The position numbers and the translations under genes were made by a program. A DNA stretch of 64,000 nt from an uncultured Rikenellaceae bacterium (GTDB lineage: Bacteria > Bacteroidota > Bacteroidia > Bacteroidales > Rikenellaceae), in NCBI GenBank assembly GCA_944325305.1, contig CALUZO010000007.1, positions 45,312 to 109,311 of the forward strand. Reading direction: 5' to 3'. Every line of letters starts with the position of its first letter. Position 1 is the first letter of the stretch. The notes below the pieces were generated by a model that saw nothing but the letters and a program-made list of their open reading frames with translations, was not told where the DNA came from and did no database searches. Shown here piece after piece: positions 7,665 to 16,461 of this stretch.

Positions 7665-9992
7665 TCAGAATTTAAAATTCCATGTGATGGATGGTGTTAA
7701 CGAGAACAGATAGTATATGTTGGCTTGTATAGTACTGTTGTCGTCATGGCTGAAATATATGGTCCATGGGTTTTTGCGTCCGTAAGCGTTGTAGAGGGTG
7801 AATACGAGTTCGCTTTTCTCCATTCTTTTAGTGGCAAGTTGATGCGAGACCGAAAGGTCGAGCCTGTGATAAGTGGGGTAGCGCGAATTGTTGCGGCCGG
7901 AGTAGACGGGTATGTAGGTGTTGCCGGGCAATGTTTCGCTCCCCACATAGGCTCGTCCGGTGGGGAAGGTGGTGGGTGTTCCGCTTGCCAGCATCCAGTT
8001 GGCCGACAGCATCCAGTTGGCCGACAGCCTGTAATTGGCGACAAGAGAGATGTTGACAGGTTTGTCGTATATCGACTTGTACCACTCTCCTTCGTTGACA
8101 GTGTCGATTTTTTTCATGCTGCGCGTGAGGAAGTATGTGATCCACCCAGTGAGTTTTCCTGTCCTTTTCCGCAGCATGAATTCTATCCCGTAGGAGTATC
8201 CTTTTCCCATGCGTATATCCTCTTCGAGATCGTTGTTGTTCGTAAGCTGGGCGTGGTCTTTAAAGTCGATAGTGTTGCTTATGTCTTTGTAGTAGGCTTC
8301 TAATGAAAACTCGTAATCGCCGTTTTTGATGTTGCGGTAATAGCCTGTGGCGTACTGGTCGCTTATCTGTGGTCGTATGTTCGGCGACGCTTCGAACCAG
8401 GTATTGATGGGGAGACCGGATGCGTTGTTGAGCGCCATTTGCAGAAATTGCGAGGTCCGGGTATAGCTGAGCTTGACAGTCTGCCTATCGTCGATTCTGT
8501 ATGATATTCCCAGCCGAGGATCGAGCCGCAGGCGTTTATGATATGCCTTGCCTTTGCGGTATGCTTCTTTGCGGACCGGTTCGTAGTTTTCGAGAATAGT
8601 TATTGGTTGACCGTTTGAGATGTTGTAAAATCTGTTGAGACGAAGTCCTGACCGTATCGAGAACCTCCCGACCGTCAATTCGTTGGAGAGATAAAAGGCG
8701 TCTTCGAACGAGGAGGTCGGCTGGATGTATTTGCTCACGGAAATTGATATCGGTGAATTGGGCGAGTATTCGCCTTTCATTATTTTGTGGAATATTGCGT
8801 GGTATCCTGTTGTCAGCGTATGTCCGTTGCCGTAGTAATAGTTGATGTCGGTCTTGGCTCCGTATGATTTCAGCCACCATGAACCCTTGTTGGCCAGCTG
8901 TTCGACGATATTCATTTCGTAATCGTTGTCAAAACGGCTGCCTGTCAGTGTTATGTCGGCAAAGAGTCTGTGAGTGAGCAGTTGGGTGATCCCTAATGTC
9001 AGGGTGCGGTTTCCGTATCCGATTGCGGCGTCTTCGATGCCGCAATTGTCGTGTCCTACGTATCCGGAGAGAAAAATTCTGGTATCTGGCGCGGCTTGCC
9101 AGTTTAGGCTGAGGTTGAGGTCGTAGAAATTTATAGTTTTGCCCTTGAGTTCACTGACGAATGGTTTAAATATCTCTAAGTATGTTCTTCGTCCGGCGGC
9201 GAGGAAAGATAGTTTGTCTCTTATGAGGGGGCCTTCGATCAGCATGCGGCTGGAGATAAGGCCGATACCGCCGTTGATGGCGTATTGCTGCATGTCGCCT
9301 TCACGCGTGCGTATATCCACGAGAGACGATAGTCTGCCCCCGTACATGGCCGGTATGTCGCCTTTATAGAGTTTAAGATCGCGGATTATGTCGTTGTTGA
9401 ATATGGAAAAGAATCCGGCGACGTGAGAGGCGTTGTAAATGGTCGCTCCATCGAGCAATATAAGGTTCTGGTCTATATTGCCTCCGCGTACGCTGAAACC
9501 GCTCGATCCTTCAGAGGTTGCCTGTACGCCAGGAGTAAGTTGTACGGCTTTCAACGGGTCGATCTCTCCGAACAGTGCCGGGAGAGTGCTTATTTCTTGT
9601 GCGGTTAGTCTTTCGGCACCGGTTTCGGTCGTTTCGGTCTTGGTTGTTTGGGCGGAGACCGTGGCTGCATCTATTTGCAGTGCTATTTCGTTCAGAGATA
9701 CGTCAATTTCGCAGTCTTTGTCTAATTCGATGTTCCTGTGTTCGTCCGAATATCCGAGGTGGGATATGGTTATGACATATGCGGCGGGAGGCAGGGCGAT
9801 TGCAAATTTCCCGATACTGTCTGTCGCAGTGCCTGTGCCGGCGGGAGATACGACGATCGATGCTCTTTGTAGATATTCTCCGGTAGATGCCGATCTTACC
9901 TTGCCCGATAATATGTATTTCTTGCTCTCTGCACAGAAACATGCCGAAGGTAGCAGTATCATGAAAATATATAAGATTCCTATACGGTGCAT
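7665..9992 (-). CDS. TonB-dependent receptor with N-terminal carboxypeptidase-like domain
   Basis: The product has 775 residues. The start at 9992 (MHRIGI) gives a signal peptide ending ACFCAES; the upstream 32 codons of the open frame overlap the promoter and are excluded. A CarboxypepD_reg-like domain occupies residues about 25-105 (YILSGKVRSASTGEYL). The plug domain then includes GFSVRGGNIDQNLILLDG, and a 22-strand outer-membrane barrel ends in WNFKF with a terminal Phe. It imports an unidentified ligand across the outer membrane using TonB energy. The partner gene is the DUF4249 lipoprotein. An exact 18-bp tandem duplication at 7991-8026 encodes a repeated LSANWM in the barrel. Confidence 0.93.
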   Translation of the reverse strand: MHRIGILYIFMILLPSACFCAESKKYILSGKVRSASTGEYLQRASIVVSPAGTGTATDSIGKFAIALPPAAYVITISHLGYSDEHRNIELDKDCEIDVSLNEIALQIDAATVSAQTTKTETTETGAERLTAQEISTLPALFGEIDPLKAVQLTPGVQATSEGSSGFSVRGGNIDQNLILLDGATIYNASHVAGFFSIFNNDIIRDLKLYKGDIPAMYGGRLSSLVDIRTREGDMQQYAINGGIGLISSRMLIEGPLIRDKLSFLAAGRRTYLEIFKPFVSELKGKTINFYDLNLSLNWQAAPDTRIFLSGYVGHDNCGIEDAAIGYGNRTLTLGITQLLTHRLFADITLTGSRFDNDYEMNIVEQLANKGSWWLKSYGAKTDINYYYGNGHTLTTGYHAIFHKIMKGEYSPNSPISISVSKYIQPTSSFEDAFYLSNELTVGRFSIRSGLRLNRFYNISNGQPITILENYEPVRKEAYRKGKAYHKRLRLDPRLGISYRIDDRQTVKLSYTRTSQFLQMALNNASGLPINTWFEASPNIRPQISDQYATGYYRNIKNGDYEFSLEAYYKDISNTIDFKDHAQLTNNNDLEEDIRMGKGYSYGIEFMLRKRTGKLTGWITYFLTRSMKKIDTVNEGEWYKSIYDKPVNISLVANYRLSANWMLSANWMLASGTPTTFPTGRAYVGSETLPGNTYIPVYSGRNNSRYPTYHRLDLSVSHQLATKRMEKSELVFTLYNAYGRKNPWTIYFSHDDNSTIQANIYYLFSLTPSITWNFKF
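7991..8026. repeat. Exact 18-bp tandem duplication within the receptor gene
   Basis: The unit GCATCCAGTTGGCCGACA occurs at 7991-8008 and again at 8009-8026. It keeps the frame and adds six residues (LSANWM twice) to the beta-barrel. The two copies are identical, implying recent slippage or, less likely, an assembly artefact. Confidence 0.9.
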
Positions 9993-10034
9993 GAGTGGCG
10001 GTGAGTATATATGTCGGAGAGGTAGAGAACTATA

Positions 10035-10065
10035 CAAATATAGTTTAAATAGCTGTTTGTTACAA
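10035..10065 (-). promoter_or_regulatory. Promoter of the TonB receptor/DUF4249 operon
   Basis: On the minus strand TTG (10065-10063), a 20-base spacer and TATATTTG (10042-10035) match the Bacteroidetes consensus exactly. The start codon at 9992 lies about 40 bases downstream. Confidence 0.7.
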
Positions 10066-10176
10066 TAGTACAGAGAGTTGTTGTGCAAATGCGGGTGTGT
10101 GGATTGCCGCAGAGGGGTATAAAGCCTGGATGAGATGAATGTCTGTGTGTACGGAGGCTATGGTGTGCATGAAAAG

Positions 10177-10219
10177 GCAAAAACAAAGCCTGCTTCTAAA
10201 GAGCAGGCTTTGTTTTTGC
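10177..10219. terminator. Bidirectional intrinsic terminator below tRNA-Arg
   Basis: Perfect 18-bp arms at 10177-10194 and 10202-10219 (core AGCAGGCTTTGT) are flanked by T-runs in both orientations. On the minus strand it ends the tRNA-Arg transcript. Confidence 0.85.
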
Positions 10220-10225
10220 ACCGTG

Positions 10226-10299
10226 TGACTCCGACAGGATTCAAACCTGTAACCTTTTGATCCGTAGTCAAATGCTCTATTCAGTTGAGCTACGGAGCC
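10226..10299 (-). tRNA. tRNA-Arg (anticodon ACG)
   Basis: The 74-nt gene folds as a cloverleaf. The acceptor stem is GGCTCCG/CGGAGTC with one G-U pair. The anticodon stem TTTGA/TCAAA carries loop CTACGGA, giving ACG (read as ICG). The T arm is ACAGG-TTTGAAT-CCTGT. CCA is not encoded. Confidence 0.95.
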
Positions 10300-10432
10300 G
10301 TTTGCGGGTGCAAATATAAGTAAAAAACACGAACCCTCAAATTTTTGAAGATATTTTTTCGGAAAGTAAACGTATGTAAATATCGTGGTTCATGCGATGG
10401 AATCAGTAAAACCGTGAACGTCAGTCGCTAAG

Positions 10433-11977
10433 CTATCTGAACGATATGTTTCGGGTGAACGGATTCTCTTCGATGCCGAGATCTTCGAGACTTTCGATTT
10501 TCTTGCCGGCAACCTTGAAATTGACAAATTCAACGTCTTCAATAATGTGGTCGCTGTCCAGTCCATAAATCTCCGAACCCATCGGGAAGGTTTCCAGAAC
10601 GGTGCAATCCTTCACAAGTACATGTTTGATTTGTCCTTTGCCGCTGCGTCGTTTGATGTAAAATTGGAGAATCATCGGTTGACGGTCGCGGCGATTGCGT
10701 TCGATTCTGTTGTTGATGAATCTGATATTTTCGAATGTTGCCCCGTCGAGGCAATATAGCGACATTGCCCGGTCGCATTCGATGATGTCGTTGTTTTCGA
10801 AAAGAATGTCGCTCATCCTGGACGCTTTGCTTTCGGTGCCGACTTTGAGTGAGGATTTTCGTGTGAGGAAAACATTGTCGCGTACGGTTATGTCTTTCAG
10901 ATCGCGAAGAGATCCTGAATTGTTGGTGGTTTTTATCGCTACGTTGTCGTCGCTGCAGTATGCGAAACAATTTTCGATCAGCACACGTAGCGATGCGTCG
11001 GGGTCGAAGCCGTCGGTGTTTGGTACGCTGGCGTCATTCAGAAGTTTTACACCACTGATGGCTACATCTTCCGAATGAAGGATGTGGGTGTTCCATGAAG
11101 CGGGGTCGCGCAGGATGACGCCCTCTATCGTCACATTTCGCGAATTGTGTATGCGGATAAGGTTTGCGCGTCTTCCCTGCGGGCGTACCTTTGTTCCGCT
11201 GCCGTCTATGATTCCGCGTCCTCGTATGTGTACGTTTTCGGCATTTTCCACCAGCAGAAGCCGGCTGAAACTGAAGAATTCTCCGTTGTCAGAGCCCTGT
11301 TTCTCGCTGCGGCCGGGATCGAGCGGGTATGCGTTTTTGTCGGGCACCCCTTTGATCATGGCGCCGTCGGCCAGATATATGTCCGTATTGCTGCCTATGG
11401 TAAGGGTGCCGGTCAGGTAAATGCCACGTGGAAAGAGCAGTGTTTTTCCGGTTTCTGATGCCACGTCCAGGGCATATTGGATGGCTTGGGTCTGAATGCT
11501 CCTGCCAGTGGCGTCGGAGACGAAATCCATTACCGAGAGAACATCTTTGCCGGCAGGTATGCGTTGAGGCTCATTGGCAAATAGAAAGAGTTTCGCAGTA
11601 TCGTTTACCGTCAGTACATACCATCCTCGTTCCGGGAGAGTGAAGTTTATGTTGTTGCCTTTTACGGTCGTTTTGATATTGTTGATGGCGGGACTTACCG
11701 TTGCCGAATTGATTGGATGCGGAAAGTTCACATCGATTTTCGTCCGGCCTTCCCCGGCTGTGAAGTCGGCATAGTGTATTTGTTTGAAATGTTCTGTGAA
11801 CAATTCCTGTCCGTCGGCTCTGACCGAGAAAACTGTGCTGGGTAGATGGAAATTTTCCTGTGTCGCGGTCGTAGGTGTGGCGGCGTTAGCGATCACGCAG
11901 CCCGGGCCCAGGACGAATATCGCTCCAAGAAGTGTTTGCAGCATGGCTTTTACTGGCACTGTAAGATTCTTTTTCAT
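10433..11977 (-). CDS. GH28-like right-handed beta-helix glycosidase, secreted
   Basis: The product has 514 residues. The start at 11977 (MKKNLT) yields a signal peptide ending VIANAATP; the longer open frame upstream has no coding character. A beta-sandwich precedes the helix (residues about 35-130). The catalytic region has NTD in VPNTDGFDPDA, then DD in CSDDNVAIK, with 21 and 22 residues between the aspartates, exactly the GH28 polygalacturonase spacing. The GHG motif that normally follows is not conserved: the aligned segment reads RKSSLKVGT. QFYIKRR replaces the RIK motif. It may therefore act on a substrate other than plain polygalacturonan, for example a rhamnogalacturonan-type or unrelated glycan. 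It is divergent from the second GH92. Confidence 0.82.
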   Translation of the reverse strand: MKKNLTVPVKAMLQTLLGAIFVLGPGCVIANAATPTTATQENFHLPSTVFSVRADGQELFTEHFKQIHYADFTAGEGRTKIDVNFPHPINSATVSPAINNIKTTVKGNNINFTLPERGWYVLTVNDTAKLFLFANEPQRIPAGKDVLSVMDFVSDATGRSIQTQAIQYALDVASETGKTLLFPRGIYLTGTLTIGSNTDIYLADGAMIKGVPDKNAYPLDPGRSEKQGSDNGEFFSFSRLLLVENAENVHIRGRGIIDGSGTKVRPQGRRANLIRIHNSRNVTIEGVILRDPASWNTHILHSEDVAISGVKLLNDASVPNTDGFDPDASLRVLIENCFAYCSDDNVAIKTTNNSGSLRDLKDITVRDNVFLTRKSSLKVGTESKASRMSDILFENNDIIECDRAMSLYCLDGATFENIRFINNRIERNRRDRQPMILQFYIKRRSGKGQIKHVLVKDCTVLETFPMGSEIYGLDSDHIIEDVEFVNFKVAGKKIESLEDLGIEENPFTRNISFR

Positions 11978-12362
11978 TCGAGTTGGATTAGAAGTTGTCG
12001 GAAAGATAATAAATTTTGATGTTTTTTTGGTAAAAACAGTGGTGCGTGTTTCAGCCTCCAGACAGTTATTTTTTATATTTGCAGATGGATTACGTGCCTT
12101 ACGGCTGATTCTGTGCTTGCGATTCGGCGTGCTTACTGTTTGGTCCCCAGTGTGTTTGTCGAACATGTCATGAGTCCGGACGCATATTGCGGAGATTCCG
12201 GTCGGATTGTTTCTCCGTCGCGTCATATTGTAAACTTCGAAGATGGCTTTAGTCGTGTGTGCAACCGATGCCGATATGTCCCGATCCGATTCAATCCCAT
12301 CGGCCTGGAGCAATGGCGTTCTCTCATAGAGGGTAGATATTAATCTAAAAACTTAAATAATA
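11978..12362. other. Divergent intergenic region between the GH28-like and GH92 genes
   Basis: It contains one good rightward -7 element, TATATTTG at 12074-12081, with TTTC about 21 bases upstream in place of TTG. If used, the GH92 mRNA would carry a leader of about 275 bases. No convincing ORF or RNA family is visible in that leader. Confidence 0.4.
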
Positions 12363-14636
12363 ATGCGAAGAGTAATAAGTTTAATGTTTTGCGGCGTTGT
12401 GTCGCTCGGGATGTTGACTGCCCGCGAACAGGCTCCGGTAGATTATGTGAGCGTACTTGTCGGAACGCAGTCCAAGTTCGCCCTTTCGACAGGCAATACC
12501 TATCCGGCTATCGCCGTGCCGTGGGGGATGAACTTCTGGACCCCGCAGACAGGCAAAATGGGTAACGGATGGACATATCAGTATGACGCTGACAAAATAA
12601 GGGGATTCAAACAGACTCACCAGCCAAGTCCGTGGATGAACGACTACGGCCAGTTCTCCATAATGCCTGTAACGGGTAAACTGGCGGTAGGTGAAGATGA
12701 ACGCGCAAGTTGGTTTTCTCATAAGGCCGAGATTGCCCGTCCGTATTATTATTCGGTATATCTTGCCGATCACGATATCACTACCGAACTCGCGCCTACC
12801 TCGCGTGCGGCCATATTCCGTTTTACATTTCCTGAAAACCTCAATTCATACGTCATTGTAGATGCCTTTGACAGAGGCTCGTTCGTCAAGATCATGCCCG
12901 AACAGAACAGGATCGTAGGCTACACGACGAAAAATTCGGGTGGCGTCCCTAAGAATTTCAAGAATTTTTTCGTAATCCAGTTCGACAAGCCCTTTACATA
13001 TAAGGCGGTCAGCAAGGGGAGTGAAGTCTTCGACGGTCAGACAGAGCTGTCGGCGGACCATGTTATGGCCATTATAGGTTTTGCCACTTCGAGAGGCGAG
13101 AAGGTCGAAGCCAGGGTAGCTTCGTCGTTTATCAGCCCCGAACAGGCGGAACTGAATCTCAAGGAGTTGGAGAATAAAACGTTCGAACAGATCAAACAGC
13201 AGGGAAGGGATGAATGGAACGAAGTTCTCGGGCGCATCACAGTCGAAGATGACGATATAGACAATCTGCGCACTTTCTATTCTTGTCTTTACCGTTCGAC
13301 GCTTTTCCCGCGTACGCTCTACGAGTATAACGCCGACGGAGAGGTGGTGCATTACAGCCCCTACAACGGAGAGGTCCTGCCCGGATATATGTTCGGCGAT
13401 ACGGGGTTCTGGGACACTTTCCGCAGCCTTTTCCCCTTGCTTAATCTGATCTATCCCTCCATGAACCTGAAGATGCAGGAATGGCTCGTGAATGCTGCGA
13501 AAGAGAGCGGATTCCTGCCGGAATGGTCAAGCCCCGGCCATCGCAACTGCATGATAGGCAATAACTCGGCATCGGTAGTGGCCGACGCCTACATCAAGGG
13601 GTTGCGCGGATATGATACGGAAAGCCTTTGGAACGCCATGATGAACGCTACGACGAACCATCTTGCCGGCTCTGCGTCTGGACGCGTCGGATGTGAATAT
13701 TACAATGATATGGGATATATCCCCAATAATGTCGGAATTAGCCAAAGCGTGGCCCGTACACTCGAATATGCATACAACGACTGGACGATATATCGGTTCG
13801 GGAAGGCTATAGGAAAACCGGATGAAGAGCTCGAGGTGTTTAAACAGAGAGCCTTGAATTATAAGAATGTCTATGATCCGGCGCGCAAACTGATGGTCGG
13901 CCGTGACGACAAGGGCGTATTCAATCCGGATTTCGTGCCCGAAGACTGGAGCCGTGACTTCACCGAAGGTAACAGCTGGCACTGGAGTTTCTGCGTGTTC
14001 CACGACCCACAAGGACTTATCGATCTTATGGGCGGGGAGAAAGAGTTCAATATGATGATGGATTCGGTATTTGTCATTCCGAGCTATTACGGCATGACCA
14101 GTCGCGGAATGATACATGAGATGCGCGAAATGCAGGTTATGGACATGGGCCAGTACGCTCACGGCAACCAACCCATACAGCACATGGTCTATATGTATAA
14201 TTACTCGGGCCAGCCCTGGAAAACACAGTATTGGACACGCGAAATAATGGATAAACTATACAATCCCAATCCGGACGGCTACTGCGGCGACGAGGACAAC
14301 GGACAGACCTCGGCATGGTACGTCTTCTCGGCCATGGGATTCTATCCCGTATGCCCCGGGTCCGACGAATATATACTCGGTTCGCCACTGTTCCGCAAAG
14401 TGACTGTGAAACTCGAGAACGGTAAGTCGCTGCAACTCGCAGCCGATAACAACAGCCCGGAAACCCGTTATGTCAATTCCGTAAAGATTAACGGAAAGAT
14501 TTACGACAAGAACTATTTCACACACGGACAACTGACTTCCGGTGCCCGAATAAATTACGTCATGTCTGAAGAACCCAACAAAAAACGCGGTACTACAACT
14601 GATTCTTATCCCTATTCATTCTCCAACGAACAATAA
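12363..14636 (+). CDS. GH92 alpha-mannosidase, secreted
   Basis: The product has 757 residues with a signal peptide of about 20 residues (MRRVISLMFCGVVSLGMLTA); there is no lipobox, so it is probably periplasmic. GH92 signatures are VDYVSVLVGTQSKFALS at the start of the N-domain, FTEGNSWHWSF in the (alpha/alpha)6 domain, and GDEDNGQTSAWYVFSAMGFYP with the catalytic aspartates. Members are calcium-dependent inverting exo-alpha-mannosidases. The first domain contains a long GFKQTHQPSPWMNDYGQF segment and HRNCMIGN in the catalytic domain, unlike the GH92 at 3202. It is followed after 12 bp by the endonuclease/exonuclease/phosphatase-fold gene, so the two form an operon. Confidence 0.95.
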   Translation: MRRVISLMFCGVVSLGMLTAREQAPVDYVSVLVGTQSKFALSTGNTYPAIAVPWGMNFWTPQTGKMGNGWTYQYDADKIRGFKQTHQPSPWMNDYGQFSIMPVTGKLAVGEDERASWFSHKAEIARPYYYSVYLADHDITTELAPTSRAAIFRFTFPENLNSYVIVDAFDRGSFVKIMPEQNRIVGYTTKNSGGVPKNFKNFFVIQFDKPFTYKAVSKGSEVFDGQTELSADHVMAIIGFATSRGEKVEARVASSFISPEQAELNLKELENKTFEQIKQQGRDEWNEVLGRITVEDDDIDNLRTFYSCLYRSTLFPRTLYEYNADGEVVHYSPYNGEVLPGYMFGDTGFWDTFRSLFPLLNLIYPSMNLKMQEWLVNAAKESGFLPEWSSPGHRNCMIGNNSASVVADAYIKGLRGYDTESLWNAMMNATTNHLAGSASGRVGCEYYNDMGYIPNNVGISQSVARTLEYAYNDWTIYRFGKAIGKPDEELEVFKQRALNYKNVYDPARKLMVGRDDKGVFNPDFVPEDWSRDFTEGNSWHWSFCVFHDPQGLIDLMGGEKEFNMMMDSVFVIPSYYGMTSRGMIHEMREMQVMDMGQYAHGNQPIQHMVYMYNYSGQPWKTQYWTREIMDKLYNPNPDGYCGDEDNGQTSAWYVFSAMGFYPVCPGSDEYILGSPLFRKVTVKLENGKSLQLAADNNSPETRYVNSVKINGKIYDKNYFTHGQLTSGARINYVMSEEPNKKRGTTTDSYPYSFSNEQ

Positions 14637-14648
14637 ATAACACAAGCT

Positions 14649-15596
14649 ATGAAGTCGTATAATTTAAAAAAGGTTTTGGTCGGTCTGGCCCTGGTTGCCG
14701 GTATGTTTTCGGTCGCACAAGCGCAGAAACTCAATGTTGCATCTTATAATATCAGGCAGGCTAACAGCGGCGATGCCAAAGCCGGGAACGGCTGGGAACG
14801 GCGTGCTCCGATAGTATGTCAGTTGATACGTTTCCACGATTTCGATATATTCGGATCGCAGGAGGTTTACAATAGCCAGTTGAACGATATGCTGGAGTTG
14901 TTGCCCGAATACTCATATATCGGTGTCGGCCGTGACGACGGAGAAACCAAAGGCGAATATTCGCCGATATTCTATAAAAAAGAGAGGTTCCAGTTGCTGA
15001 AGTCGGGGCATTTCTGGCTTTCCGAAAATACGGATTATCCGAATAAAGGGTGGGATGCGGTGTTGCCGCGCATCTGTACGTGGGGCCAGTTCAAGGACAA
15101 GGAGTCGGGCCTGCGTTTCTGGTTTTTCAATCTTCACATGGATCATGTCGGTGTCGAAGCCCGCAGGCAAAGCGCTCTGCTCGTGTTGGATAAAATAAAG
15201 GAGATGTGCGGGAAAGACCCTGTTATACTTACCGGAGATTTCAATGTAGACCAGAGGCATCAAAGCTATGCCGTACTGAAAGATTCGGGAATTCTCGAGG
15301 ATTCGTATCTCAAAGCTGAAATAAACTACAGTACGAACGGTACCTTCAACGATTACGATCCGAATCTTTTTACGGATAGCCGCATCGATCATATTTTCGT
15401 AAGTCCGATGTTCAAGGTAGAACGTTATGGCGTGCTGACCGATAGCTACTGGACGAAAAAAGATTCGGGGAAAACAGTGAATTCGGCAAATTTCCCCAAG
15501 GAGGTGTCGTTGGCTGATTATGAATTGAGAGTGCCTTCCGACCATTACCCTGTTAAGGTCGAGTTGATATACGACAAAAAACAGTCGAGGCGATAA
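14649..15596 (+). CDS. Secreted endonuclease/exonuclease/phosphatase-fold protein
   Basis: The product has 315 residues with a signal peptide ending SVAQAQK. The fold's metal and catalytic motifs are all present: SQEV (metal-binding Glu), NLHMDHVG (catalytic His), TGDFNVD, RIDHIF and the terminal PSDHYPV with the Asp-His dyad. It is therefore an active Mg-dependent phosphodiesterase or phosphatase. Exported Bacteroidetes members often sit beside GH92 enzymes, where hydrolysis of a sugar-phosphate or phosphodiester (for example mannose phosphate on yeast or host glycans) is plausible; nuclease activity cannot be excluded. It ends the GH92 operon and is followed at once by a strong terminator. 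Confidence 0.85.
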   Translation: MKSYNLKKVLVGLALVAGMFSVAQAQKLNVASYNIRQANSGDAKAGNGWERRAPIVCQLIRFHDFDIFGSQEVYNSQLNDMLELLPEYSYIGVGRDDGETKGEYSPIFYKKERFQLLKSGHFWLSENTDYPNKGWDAVLPRICTWGQFKDKESGLRFWFFNLHMDHVGVEARRQSALLVLDKIKEMCGKDPVILTGDFNVDQRHQSYAVLKDSGILEDSYLKAEINYSTNGTFNDYDPNLFTDSRIDHIFVSPMFKVERYGVLTDSYWTKKDSGKTVNSANFPKEVSLADYELRVPSDHYPVKVELIYDKKQSRR

Positions 15597-15604
15597 TATT
15601 TTTG

Positions 15605-15665
15605 CACCCAACGAGAAGATGCCGGACGATTCATATCGAATCGTCCGGCATCTTCTCGTTGGGTG
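15605..15665 (+). terminator. Long perfect hairpin ending the GH92 operon
   Basis: 28-bp arms (15605-15632 and 15638-15665) are exact complements around an ATATC loop, followed by TTTCT. The stop codon of the preceding gene is eight bases upstream. Confidence 0.85.
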
Positions 15666-15752
15666 TTTCTGGTTGACGTTTATCCCGTATCATGGCGATT
15701 GCACCTGAAATTTCAGCATGCAAAGTATTTTATAATGTTTTCCAGGTGTGGA

Positions 15753-16217
15753 TCACTCTCCACCTTCGAGCTCTTTTATCCGGTTTTTGAGTTTGCTTGC
15801 CTCGTCGAGAAGTGATATCTGCTGTTCAACAAGATTGCTTATTCTAATCTGCAGAGTTTGTATGATATCGCTGTATTCCCTCATCATTTTAGAATTTTCT
15901 CGTTCTATCTGAAGATATTTCTCGGTGTAAATGATGTCGGAAGCGATATTGCCCCTCATCTGGTTAACAGGATAGTTTGTCGGATAAACTGTCATGTCTC
16001 CATTACCCGTTAGCAGCCATTCTTTACTGATGGAAAAAGCCTCCTGGAACCTGTCGGCAAATTTCTCAGAGATTGCAAACCTGCCGTTTACTATATCGGA
16101 GATATAGTTGGGATTGTAGCCCATTTTTCTTGCTATTTTTTGATAGTTTCCGGCACCGTCAATACCTTTTTCTTTGAGAAACATGAGCGCATTTTTCAAC
16201 CTTTCTGCCTGTGTCAT
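15753..16217 (-). CDS. XRE-type helix-turn-helix regulator with C-terminal coiled coil
   Basis: The product has 154 residues. Residues about 8-70 form a lambda-repressor-like HTH (YQKIARKMGYNPNYISDIVNGR), followed by a linker and, from about residue 100, a Leu/Ile heptad-rich helix (SNLVEQQISLLDEASKLKNRIKE, shown only in part) suited to dimerisation. It has no peptidase or sensor domain. It stands alone and faces away from the DKNYY lipoprotein. Two TACGTA palindromes 21 bp apart upstream of its start are candidate operators for autoregulation. Similar proteins are frequent near mobile or accessory genes in Bacteroidetes, but no mobile element is visible here. Confidence 0.82.
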   Translation of the reverse strand: MTQAERLKNALMFLKEKGIDGAGNYQKIARKMGYNPNYISDIVNGRFAISEKFADRFQEAFSISKEWLLTGNGDMTVYPTNYPVNQMRGNIASDIIYTEKYLQIERENSKMMREYSDIIQTLQIRISNLVEQQISLLDEASKLKNRIKELEGGE

Positions 16218-16247
16218 ATGGAGAATACCTATATTAATTTACAAAAA

Positions 16248-16277
16248 ACGTACGTATATTTGTATTATTTGTACGTA
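16248..16277. promoter_or_regulatory. Candidate operator: paired TACGTA sites
   Basis: TACGTA at 16251-16256 and at 16272-16277 are spaced 21 bp start to start, two helical turns, and both are preceded by G. A rightward -7 element TATATTTG (16255-16262) overlaps the first site. The location, 31-60 bases upstream of the XRE gene, fits a repressor binding site. Confidence 0.4.
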
Positions 16278-16461
16278 ATGCGTATAATTGCAGATGTATT
16301 TCTAATCAAAAATACAAAAAACTCTTTTATAAACAATGTATCGAAAGGGTATTATGATATTCCGTACAATTATGTTTTATGAAAATCGGAATATTGTATG
16401 ATCTTGATTTTGTTTATGCGGCGATCCGACGTATCTTTATGCAATAATAATGCGTTGTCAT

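Noticed and set aside
7665..9992. SusC-type receptor
   Set aside because: Although it has a carboxypeptidase-like N-domain, at 775 residues it is shorter than SusC proteins, and its partner is DUF4249 instead of SusD.
16140..16382. 80-codon plus-strand frame over the XRE gene start
   Set aside because: Antisense to the regulator's N-terminus and AT-rich upstream region; no coding character.
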